A DNA stretch of 64,000 bases from Sisyra terminalis (Eukaryota; Arthropoda; Insecta; Neuroptera; Sisyridae), in NCBI GenBank assembly GCA_958496175.1, contig OY292275.1:33433701-33497700 (forward strand), read 5' to 3'. The position numbers and the translations under genes were made by a program. Below are positions 11,424 through 21,296 of this stretch, piece after piece. Below the pieces are notes generated by a model, which had not been told where the DNA came from, did no database searches, and saw only the letters and a program-made list of their open reading frames with translations. How positions within the stretch are numbered: position 1 is the stretch's first letter; each line of letters opens with the position of its first letter.

Positions 11424-12087
11424 TTAAATTAAAATACGAAAAACGCTTTATCAATGCGTTTAGAAATAGACAAAACTTTATAATCTATGCAAACAAACAA
11501 AAATCTACTTACAATTGACTTTTATTAGTTTATTATAATTTATTATGATGTCAATTTAAGTTATATGGTATAATGAAAACGTTGTAAAACTCATAATGGA
11601 ACAAATATTTAACAACAAATAATCAAACATATAACAGTAAAATATCAACATTAGAATAACTTTTGACTTTTAAGAAGGAATACTTTTTAGGCGCATTTTG
11701 AAAAACCTACAAGAATTTCGTTTGACATGCTTTAATATGGAACAAAAATTATTTAACACACTACAAAGTTGCAATCGTGGACTTCCATTTGTTTCCTTTA
11801 TGTGCTACTTATTTTTTTTAAACGCCCTGGTGTAGGTACAAAGTACAAGTATTATTAGTTATATTGTATATAAGGACTTCCCAAACTTTTTGGGTTTCAA
11901 GCGCTCTTTATGTATTCAAAAATGTCAAATTACAGGTTAAATCAATGAACAAAAATCCAACTATGTTTTCACGTAAAGCGCTCTCGCTTAATAATTCACC
12001 CCATCATAGTCTACAGGAACGTAAAAAACTGGTTAAATGGTACTTGATCTGAGTTTACTTTGATCCAAGTAACAATATGTTATTTGT

Positions 12088-12220
12088 AACTACTCGTGAA
12101 ATATTCACAACGCAACACTGACACAACTAACAAATGGCCAAAATTAGCAATTAAGTGAAATCGAAATGACAGTTAAAACAAATGACAACAACCAGTTAAT
12201 TCATATTTGAGACAATGATT
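12088..12220 (+). repeat. Interspersed repeat, copy 1 (inverted partner at 42241-42365)
   Basis: The blocks CGTGAAATATT, AAATGGCCAA, AAATGACAGTT(A/G)AAAC and TTGAGACAATGATT recur as complements in the same order at 42241-42365. It is non-coding and belongs to no family I can name. Confidence 0.55.
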
Positions 12221-12337
12221 ATTTTATTTGGTTTTCACTGACACGTTCTTTGTTTTTTGTCTTGCCATCATACATATATTTGCCGTATTTCCATATTATT
12301 ATATTAATTAATAACATTATGAACATAATACTATATA

Positions 12338-13068
12338 TTAGGTGTGCTAGAAAAGAATGTCGTTTTTAAAGCAATAGTCATTCAATTGCCATTTATCTGC
12401 GTATAGTTATTTCAAAATGGTACTTATTCGGTATTGTATGCTCATCGAGTTTTACAGGATAACAATGCAAAGTTGTTATTAAAAACATTTTTAATGTTTA
12501 TCTTCATACATTAGAGTTCATTAATGCCAAATGAGTTTTATGAAGTTCAAAATCAATAATTTTAATTTCTCCAACTGGAACCAACAAAATATGACAAAAT
12601 ATTTAACCAATAAACAGTCAAGCGGAGAAATGGTGCCAAATGTATGCCAGAATGTCAAAGAGCTGTCAAATAATCCCAATCAATCTTAATCGATCAGCCA
12701 AATACCCAAAAGCGTTCAAAAACTGTTAACTGATAAAATTCTTTGCTGCAACACGGTAATTCATGACTCCTTTGCAGAAGAAAAGCTCTGGAAAAAACTA
12801 ATTAATTAAGGGAGAGGTGATTACAACATTTACTAAGTGGTAAAAAAATTGAAAGCTTAAGTGATATTTAAAATGTATTTTTTTTATATTTTCCTTGCTA
12901 ATCAATTGATTTATACAAATGTGGCATTAAAAATTTGCACACTAGAAGTCAAAACGTTGATACTATTGAGGCTGGTTATATCATTGATTTAAAATCAATA
13001 TTTGTAACAAAATTTTGTGTTCTAATTGTATATTGAAAAAACGACATTCTTTTCCGGTACATCTATCA
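12338..13068 (-). mobile_element. Mariner-like MITE family, copy A (about 730 bp)
   Basis: The left end TTAGGTGTGCTAGAAAAGAA and the complement of the right end (GATGTACCGGAAAAGAATGT) form inverted repeats of about 28 bases that share GAAAAGAATGTCGTTTTT. The interior is the reverse complement of copies at 51000-51610 and 56010-56881, sharing TTGATTTAAAATCAATA-like, CTTTGCAGAAGAAAAGC-like and GAGCTGTCAAATA blocks. There is no transposase frame, so it is a nonautonomous element. Confidence 0.7.
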
Positions 13069-13326
13069 TAGTAAAATTGTCATGGCGACTTAAAATAACA
13101 GCCGCCGCACACATTTGGGGAAATATATGGTGATGTATTATTAAAATGATTGAAAATATTTGTCATTTGTGTTGGTTTAAATTTTTTTATCACTAAAATA
13201 AAATGTATATTCATACTAGAAGAAAAACTTACATACCTACATTAAATATTCTCTGATTTTTATATCTAAAACTAAAATTAGAAATTCTCCTGGTTTTTTC
13301 ATTTTTTCACCTTACAACTTTGAACT

Positions 13327-13703
13327 TAGGCCGGTCGCACACTATAGCGAACAATCATCCTCAAATGAAACATTTCTTTGGGGCTGGCAGATAAGCCAGA
13401 CAATACATTGAAGTAGTGAAGGGGGCTGACAGACATTCATTCCTGGGTAGCTGGTCACTAATACAAGTGCAAATAGTTATTAAGCTAATACAATTATCTA
13501 ACATTTATCGAATTACAAATAATTATTTAATAATTTTTAGCAAAATAAAAGAGAAAATTATGAAAGTGTATTACTTTGACTTTTTTGTTTGGAGTGGACA
13601 ATAAGTAAGCGAATAACGACAAGTAATGTGTCGCGATAGCGACGTACGTATATACAATGTTTCGCCTGAGGATGATTGCTCGCTACAGTTTGCGGCCGGC
13701 CTA
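13327..13703. mobile_element. MITE with about 48-bp inverted ends
   Basis: TAGGCCGGTCGCACACTATA at the left pairs with the complement of the right end, TAGGCCGGCCGCAAACTGTA. The match runs on through GCGA(A/G)CAATCATCCTCA to AAACATT. The 377-bp body has no credible coding frame. The GC-rich ends stand out from the flanks. Confidence 0.7.
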
Positions 13704-15633
13704 GTTCGAATATTGGTAAACATAATGGTAAACATTCAAAAAAATTTTCAAAGAATTCGGTACCTAACTATTTTTTTTTCATTATCTTATCCAGTTTTTT
13801 TAAATACATTGAAAAAAATGTGTAAGTTTAGAATCAACTCGAAGTAAATAGTTATATGAAAGATTACATACACAGTTCAAATATGTATTTTTAGATCAAA
13901 TTGTAATATTTTTAACGGTTAAATTTGCTCTCCATAATAAAACAATGAAACCCTTCCTAACGAACTTTTTTGGGCCATAGTTAATCAATTTTTCGTAGTT
14001 GCAAACATAATAAAATACAGATTCACTTTTTTTCTCTTTATTAAGTTTAATATACTTAATTAAGTAGATGAATATTTTTATGGAAGGGGTTTATAATTTT
14101 ATTTAATAATTGTCTATCATATTTCCTGATATAAAATACGACAAAATCTTGATGAGTGTAAATAATTGTTTAAATTCTACTTCTTTCGTTTCAAAATATT
14201 TTTACTTTAATAGTTTAATTTTGCATTAAAATTTAAAACGTTTTGATGCATTTTTGTTATGAATATGTGTGAAAGATTCTTTCAAAGACACATCCAAAAC
14301 ATTTTCCGTGTTAGACCAATTTTTTACTTAGGTGTACTTACTTAGCCTATTATGTTTGTATTCGGCTAATATTTGTCAACTCATTTTAACCACACAATGC
14401 ATGAATGATGGAGTTGAATGTACAGTCTTGTATTAATTCACCAGAGTTCAATTCCTATTCAACTTATGACATACAATAACAGAAATGTCAACTCTTTTTA
14501 CACATATCAACATGTATGGCTAAAAAAGAGTTTATGAATACTTTCCGAATAGAATTCAAATAGCAAGCGCATGACGATGTTGAAAGGTACTTACTTTCTT
14601 ATACTTTATCAACCATAGGTATTCATTGACGGCTACGCAATAATATAACTATTATACTTATTTATAAGATGAATGCTTTTTTATGTGGCTGCTTTAAATA
14701 TATACTTTCCAAAGCAAGCAGATATTATTTAGTTGGAAAAATATTCATGTGAACAGTATAGGGATACATTTGATGCAAAAAAGAAACAGATTGAAAGAGT
14801 AACTTAAACGAATTCTAATTTTTCTACGCCATTGTGAGCTTTAAATAAAAGTAAACTGATTTTAAAAATACATTGATGAAACGAAATTTTAATCATGGTT
14901 GAAAACTGAATGAGTGAAAAAATTAACTCAAACGAATATTCCGAATTGGAATTAGGTAGTATTCCCGTAGTTGTTAAATTAAATTCTATACTACAATCAA
15001 TTGAATGAAAGGAAACTGGCAGAACCAAGAACTGATGGAACCGTTTTAAATGGCCCTTAAATTTAGAACTGTTACAATTGTTTGATAAAACCGCAAATTA
15101 GTAGTGCTTAAAGATTAATTGTTCTGGTTCTGTAATTGGTGAAACGAAATATATTAGTTGCGCTTGTGTGCTGTTCTACAACCGTACTAAAAAAAGCTTG
15201 ATGAAATAAACCTGATATACAATTGTTATCTATTTAGTATTTGCTATTTAAAAAAATCATTTTAACTAAACAATAAAACTCATGAAAATAATTTGAATTA
15301 ATATAGTAGCAATAATATTGTTTAGCTTTTATTTTGTAAAATAAGACGTTTTGTCTTCAAAATCAATCGCAATCGTATTGCTTACTAAATATTTCAGCTA
15401 AACTTCCTGCGCTGTCCAGTGCTAATGCTTAGGCAATGTTACGCTTAAATGTTAAAAAATATATACCTAATTTTATATACAAGTATTGTTAAATTAATAA
15501 ATTCATTTAAATTATAACCTAATATAATAGTTTGAAAAAAAAATATTTATACTTTTTAGCATCAATTAATCTAGACAATAATTAATAAGCAATGGTATGT
15601 GATGTTTATATTTAACGTGAATTTAGTACATTG
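13704..15633. other. Intergenic AT-rich spacer
   Basis: I see no gene, structured repeat or element with paired ends in these 1.9 kb. One minus-strand open stretch (14804-15028) has no family features. Confidence 0.4.
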
Positions 15634-15857
15634 TTTCTTAACCTGTGGTCCGTTGACCCCTTTGGATTCGCAGTTTCGTCATTTTTCATCTCAGTTTTTA
15701 TTTTTATTATATTTTTATCAGTTTATATTTTTTTCCTTGGTACTTATAGTATTAAAATAATTGAACCAATTTTTTTCAAATTTTATTTAGGAGACCTTTA
15801 AAATCGTACTTGATTTCCGTAGGGGTTTGTAGACTGAAAAGTTAAGAAATGCTACTG
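15634..15857. mobile_element. hAT (Charlie-like) MITE
   Basis: The left end TTTCTTAACCTGTGGTCCG and the complement of the right end, ATTTCTTAACTTTTCAGTCT, form imperfect inverted ends followed by matching ACCCCT blocks. Ends of this kind are typical of hAT-derived miniature elements. The interior is T-rich and non-coding. Confidence 0.55.
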
Positions 15858-16615
15858 TAGTAAGTAGCTCACAATCACATTTTTAAATGGAATGTTATAA
15901 TCAAAAAGAAGTTATAATTTTCAATATTCCTAGTGGAAATAACATTAACAGTACTTGTGAAAGTATTGAATAAACTTATAACATCACTGGGGTTGTACAA
16001 TAAAATTATAAATTTAAAAAAATCACAAAGCAGTTTATTAAACTAATTGTACAGATTTATAGAGTTTAGCAATTTAACCAATTTTCATGAATCAATCTAC
16101 TAACTACCATTATTGTACATAGGTTAATTATTTGAAAATTTAACAAATAGTTATCATAAAATCTTATGTGGATAAAATTGTGAATAATCATTGACCTGTT
16201 TACCTAATTGTAATTTCCCATTATTTTATTGTCTTGTAAAATGCCTTGAATAAAAAGAATCACTTTCCTGAAATATTTTCTTTTTAGCTGTTATAACATA
16301 CTATAAGTTTTGCAAAAGATTATAAAACTGTAGAAAACGACTTTAACTAGTAAAAATGAATGTAATGAATGTAAAACGTTGTATTTCGAACCGGTAAACA
16401 ATATTGTAAGTTATGGATATTTTTTATGCTGAAGTTAATTAGGGTTCCTTCGTATCGTTACATACCTAAGATCTAAATGTATGTATGAATATTGTGTGTG
16501 AAAATGTGTGTGTGCATGAGTACCATATGACATCTGGCGTCCTGTTGTGTGCTCAACCAAGAAAATAAATAAAAGGAGAGCGGCCAAGCACAATAAGATG
16601 AAAGATGATCTAGAT

Positions 16616-16866
16616 CAGGGATGGTGAACCTTTTTGAGACGTGGGTCAAATTTTGTCCATATTTTTTTAGTACTAGTTCGTGGGTCACTAATGTGCATAG
16701 CGCCTATTAGCGACTCACAAGGAGAAACAAAGAGGGAGCGATAAAAGTGCTATGGAAGTCTCTTTCAACAAACATAACAATCACATGGTTGCCTAAATAC
16801 CGTGAATCAGTTAAAAACCTTGTGTGGGCCGGTATCTGACCCACGGGTCATAGATTCGCCACCATG
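16616..16866. mobile_element. hAT-type MITE, about 250 bp
   Basis: The element starts CAGGGATGGTGAACC with GACGTGGGTCA just inside. The other end carries TGACCCACGGGTCA and a complement reading CATGGTGGCGAATC. It is related to the element at 9285-9530. No clean target duplication was found. The 71-codon minus-strand open stretch over its left part is not a gene. Confidence 0.6.
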
Positions 16867-16869
16867 GTT

Positions 16870-17255
16870 TTATTGAGGATTTTTGATTTAAGAGAAAAAA
16901 GAACGGACAATAAAAATTAGGATCGAAAACGCTATCTCTAGCATTGTTCTATCTCTAGAACAATATGAAATTTCGAACCTTCTGGAGCATGTCTGAACCA
17001 CTATAAAAGAGGTTAACCGCAAGAGGAGGACAATCCGATATTAATCGATTAACAGTCAGTTATAAACAGTTAGTCAATCAATCATAAGTATTTACAAGTA
17101 AATACTGAGACAAACGATTGTTATAAATAAATAAATAAGTATGTAAGGTGAAATGAATAAACGTTTGTGTAATAAGATAAATTTGTTATTGTTGTTTGTC
17201 CTGAAATACAAATCCAAACAAGCCTGTGAAATAAAAATAAAAGTTATAATCGTAA
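16870..17255 (+). other. Possible solo LTR or promoter-bearing retroelement fragment
   Basis: The segment has LTR-like order: a GAACATTC-like region, TATAAAAGAGG at about 17003, an AGAGGAGGACAATCCGAT stretch, a CAGTCAGTTATAAACAGTTAGTC repeat-like stretch, then AATAAACG about 150 bases later. No internal retroviral-type frame or second LTR is present. Borders are uncertain, and it could instead be an orphan promoter-like repeat. Confidence 0.3.
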
Positions 17256-17516
17256 CAATATGTATATGTTACCTGTTAAATCCGATTTCAAGTCTACCTA
17301 GTTTGTCTTAGCATTTAGAAATGTCCAAATCTGACAATACCTCAAATTTATATTTATTTTTTTTAATTTCAGCCTTGAATAAACTGGGCAATAATGAAAA
17401 TTTAGTAACTTTGAAAAGTAAGTAGATTATATGATACACAAAATGAATTTGGTAGATTTTAACGCTTCTAAAAGCTAAGGCAAATTCGTTTGGCTGATAA
17501 CATATATTTTTATCGA

Positions 17517-17650
17517 TTGATCATAACATTAAGGTGCATTTTCATGCAGTCGCCAGTCGTTAGTTACATTATAGTCACGTGACCATATTTTTCGCTAGAT
17601 ACCAGCAACTAGCGACTACATGAAAATGCACCTTTAGTGTTATGGATCAA
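17517..17650. mobile_element. Palindromic MITE, 134 bp
   Basis: Arms of about 45 bases pair almost end to end: TTGATCATAACATTAAGGTG at left against the complement TTGATCCATAACACTAAAGG at right. They continue into GCATTTTCATG(C/T)AGTCGC and (C/T)AGT(C/T)G. A degraded part of the same family lies at about 22337-22395. Confidence 0.7.
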
Positions 17651-17834
17651 ACCTTATTGTCTTATAAATATTTAAGGTTTACTACTGAATGGCCACAGTT
17701 CATTTTAAATAAATTTTACGGAAACTATCATTTCAACTTACATAGGTGATGTGAAGAGTTCGGACTATATGCATTTGCATATTTGCATATGTAAATGCAT
17801 ATAATTCTATTTTTATAGCGATACATATTTCAGT

Positions 17835-18630
17835 AGTTATACGTGTTAGGCGTGTTGTATTATGACCTCGACACGTTCATCTCACGCCAAGTTCTGAAAG
17901 TATTCTACCCAAAATTGCTTCACACCACCTGTTTAGCCCACGTATTACATCGAGTAGCGGAAAAGATCTACAACGAGTTAGAAATAGTCCATAAATTGAT
18001 TTCTTCTACAAAAAAAAAGTATTTATAGTATTAAATCAATAATAATAGTATTTTAAACGCACCATCACAAGTACAAGCATATAAAGAGTAACTACCAAAC
18101 GTAGCACTACTCCGTAGAACTTGATAGAAAGTTTTTTTTTATTTTTGGGTGAGAATTTCGAAGCCATAAGAGAAGTAGTTGAAAAATTGTATAGATCATA
18201 TGCCATTGCAACCAGTTCAAGCCAGTTGGCATTTGAGGATTCTTCAACCAAAAAAAATATTGCTTTTATTACGACACATTTCAGCAATATAAGTACTCGA
18301 TGTAATTGCGAAACTAAAAATATTCCTTTATGGAATTCTTTGAAAATATTCAAAAAAATGATTAAACAATGATTAACGCCCTTTCAAGTTCACTATCGCA
18401 AAAGGTTCGTGGAAAATTAAGAGCATTTTTGTATAAAAACCCGTTCTTGAAGTCATAAAGAAAATTGACACATTTATTAATGGCACCGGACAAACTTTGC
18501 TTGAAGAGATGTTTGAAAATTCCGCTAAACTTCAAGTTCTGTAAATTAACGTCAGCAATCATCGAAAAGTCATTTTCAAGCATTCAAACACACTTAGAAA
18601 ATTTCAGCAGAATAGGTCTGGTGGTTTAGG
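17835..18630 (+). pseudogene. Decayed hAT-like transposase
   Basis: Pieces of one transposase appear in order but in different frames with stops. First is [15 protein letters not shown] with LISSTKK at 17930-18020. Next is a stop-broken APSQVQAYKE and LPNVALLRRT at 18057-18118. Then FEAIREVVEKL, SQLAFEDSS and KKNIAFITTHFSNI follow at about 18155-18290. Last is a remnant of the dimerisation region, LTSAIIEKSFSSIQTHL, at about 18545-18600. The order and wording fit a hAT/BED-type transposase common in arthropods. GCATATAATTC motifs at about 17798 and 18798 may mark its ends. It is certainly non-functional. Confidence 0.65.
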
Positions 18631-18799
18631 AGTTCAGTCCTGTACACACCTACAAAAGAATTATATAACGAGATAAATATAACGTGAAAATAAACGTAAA
18701 TTCTAAAAATAAATGATTTTTTGATTGTGCATATTTTGTGTATATTTTACCTTTTCTTAGTGCATACTTGCATGCATATTTTGGCATTTTGGTAGTGCA

Positions 18800-19436
18800 T
18801 ATAATTCGATGTCCAGTAATGTGTTTACTGTGTATGGTTTGACTAGCGACCTTAGGACTTAAGGTTGTTTTAGAGGTATGTCAAAAAGAGGTATGACAAC
18901 TAAAAATTTAGGAAAAAAAAATTAATGTTAAAGCACCTGTGAAAATTTTAAAGCAATTTACTAAGTGGTTAAAAAGTGATTGTTATTTAAAAATACTATG
19001 ATTTTACATGTAATCTTATGGAGATTCGGTGATCGAATAAACTAAATTTATTTTTATTAGCAAAAAAATGCTACCAGGCATCCCAAACTTTCAAAATATT
19101 CAGCTTTAAACTTTAGAAAACTAATTTTGCATAAGTTTATTTGAATTCACTATATGATTCTTAAGAAAAAAATTAAAAGTAGACCGAAAATGTGTCTTTA
19201 ACTTGATAAGTTAATAAGTGCATAAGAAAGAATGGCAACACTATCGTCAGCTGAGACGTACCATATTGTTTATAATATAAGCTGTGTTAGTACATTGGGT
19301 TAGATAAAAATTAAACACATAATTTGTCTTTATCACACTCATGAGTACACAATATAAAGCGGAAAAAAATGAAATATGTCAAATAATTTATTTTCAAAAT
19401 GTTGAGCACGTTGCGTATCCTCACTCACTTCATGTG
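18800..19436. other. Intergenic spacer
   Basis: AT-rich DNA; I see no gene or paired repeat in this stretch. Confidence 0.35.
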
Positions 19437-19445
19437 AGAGAGACA

Positions 19446-19597
19446 CAAGGTTTGTAAATTACACAGGTTGCTCCATTAAAAAAAAATGACGTCATACGAA
19501 GAATTTTGAAATTGAATCAGTCTGAAGATATGTACGAATTTCTTCTGGATACGTCACGTAGTCACCATGAGGCCACCTGTGTATTTTATAAACCTTG
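19446..19597. mobile_element. MITE with a perfect 9-bp target duplication, 152 bp
   Basis: The ends CAAGGTTTGTAAATTACACA and (complement of the right end) CAAGGTTTATAAAATACACA form inverted repeats of about 26 bases. AGAGAGACA stands immediately outside on both sides (19437-19445 and 19598-19606). A 9-base duplication suggests Mutator-like transposition rather than hAT (8) or Tc1 (TA). The interior holds ATGACGTCAT and no coding frame. Confidence 0.7.
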
Positions 19598-19606
19598 AGA
19601 GAGACA

Positions 19607-21226
19607 TACTAAAGTTGTCAACGCTGCTAACCTATAAATTCGTCAGCGTTATTACATTTTCATTACTTTATATAATGTTGAATTATTAATTCAATTATAT
19701 TTTAATCATATTAAAAAATTCTACATTCATAACTTATGAGCATCAAATCAATAATATTTTGATTTATAAAGTTGAAATCAAGACACATTCAGTCCCAAAA
19801 GTTAGTTTAAAAAATTGTCTATATTTGTTGTTTTTTCTTATTTTGTTTAAAATTTTTGGTGAAATTTCCGATTTTCTCTTTAAGTATGTACAGTTGTTTA
19901 AGTGTTGACTTATTTATTCGCCTCATGATACGCTATACGACGTATTTATTCCCGAATTTCTATTTATATAAACTTTTGTCTCCGATTGTACCTCTCCATA
20001 ACATCTTGAATTAGCCAAAGGAACAATACAGTTTTAAGGGGCAAAAAATAGTCAAAAAGAAAAATTGTGTATATATTTGTATAATATTTGTATGCATAAG
20101 AGCAATTTTAAAGTAGATGTTAAAGTAGGTGATCATAAAAGTTGGTGTGAATGTACTTCAATATGTAACTTAAAAAATATTTACAAAACGTACTTAAGTT
20201 TTTATAATTACTGGTAAATAGGTAACCATTTATTTGCATTCTAATTTAGAATTAAAAATGCGGCAATATTATCGATATGTATTAATGAATCAATTATCCC
20301 AAATCAATTTTAGATGGTACGAAGTTCATCGAATCCTCTAAAATATACAATTTAATGTTTTTACCAAAGATAAAGTTTAACCAATTTACTGAATTTACTT
20401 ATTTTACAACCATCTATTCAATGAATTTTTAAAACTAATTTTGATTGCTCGGTAATAAGGGAACGATTCATAGAGAACTAGACAAAAGAATTATTTTTTT
20501 TCTGCTCTATTTACAGTTTGAATTCCCAAAAAATAAGTGTTAATCCATTAGAAAATTTATTTTAAAACTTTAGCAATAGTTATATTTACTTCTTATATTC
20601 TTTCATATAAATGAAATATTTTGAGTATTTACTTAAAATTATGATAAAAGAATTATTGGTTTATGAAATACGATGACGTATAGATGATTTTTCTTACATT
20701 ATTTCAATGAATTGCCATATACCCAAACAAAATATAAGAGAAAATATTATTTTCAGTTCGATTTAAGTAGTTATGCTTTTAATTTGATTTTTGGGCAATT
20801 AGTGAACTAGAATCATTAGCACAGAAACGTATACTTTTTACATTTAAATATTACCCAAAATTGTATAATATTCAAGTAATTAAATTTTGCTAAATAATAA
20901 ACGATATTGTTATTCTCAATTTTTTACTGAACTAACAATAATTTTTACCTGGTCCAATCATTTTATTTTATAACTGGTTTTCTTCGTCGACATTGACATG
21001 ATTAATTAAAAACGCTTAATAAAATACTTTTATTTATCCAAAAAAAAAATTCTAACCACACTCAATGGATTTCAGAGAAAGTTATTTTCTTTAATCACGA
21101 TCTTGAAAATTTAAATGTTTGATATAATATTTGATAACTTTTTAAAGTTTAGTGTAAAAATGAATGAAACGCAATAAACAGAAATAGTAAATTACTTTAT
21201 TTTTTATTGCATTTGTTATAGGTACG
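19607..21226. other. Upstream flank of transporter copy 3
   Basis: About 1.6 kb of very AT-rich sequence precedes the promoter of copy 3. I see no coding exon or paired repeat in it. Confidence 0.4.
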
Positions 21227-21270
21227 TATATTTTATATTTTCGTTTAGCCTGTTAAACGCTTTTTCAAGT
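21227..21270 (+). promoter_or_regulatory. Candidate core promoter of transporter copy 3
   Basis: A TATATTTTATATTT stretch (21227-21240) is followed about 30 bases later by TTCAAGTG, similar to the arthropod TCAGT initiator (21265-21270). This places a start about 30 bases before the ATG at 21297. It is based on motif only. Confidence 0.25.
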
Positions 21271-21296
21271 GCATTGTTTATAGTTATAGTTGAAAA

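Noticed and set aside
17843..18372. Two open stretches as functional hAT transposase genes
   Set aside because: They are separated by stops and frame changes within one transposase, so they were annotated together as a pseudogene.
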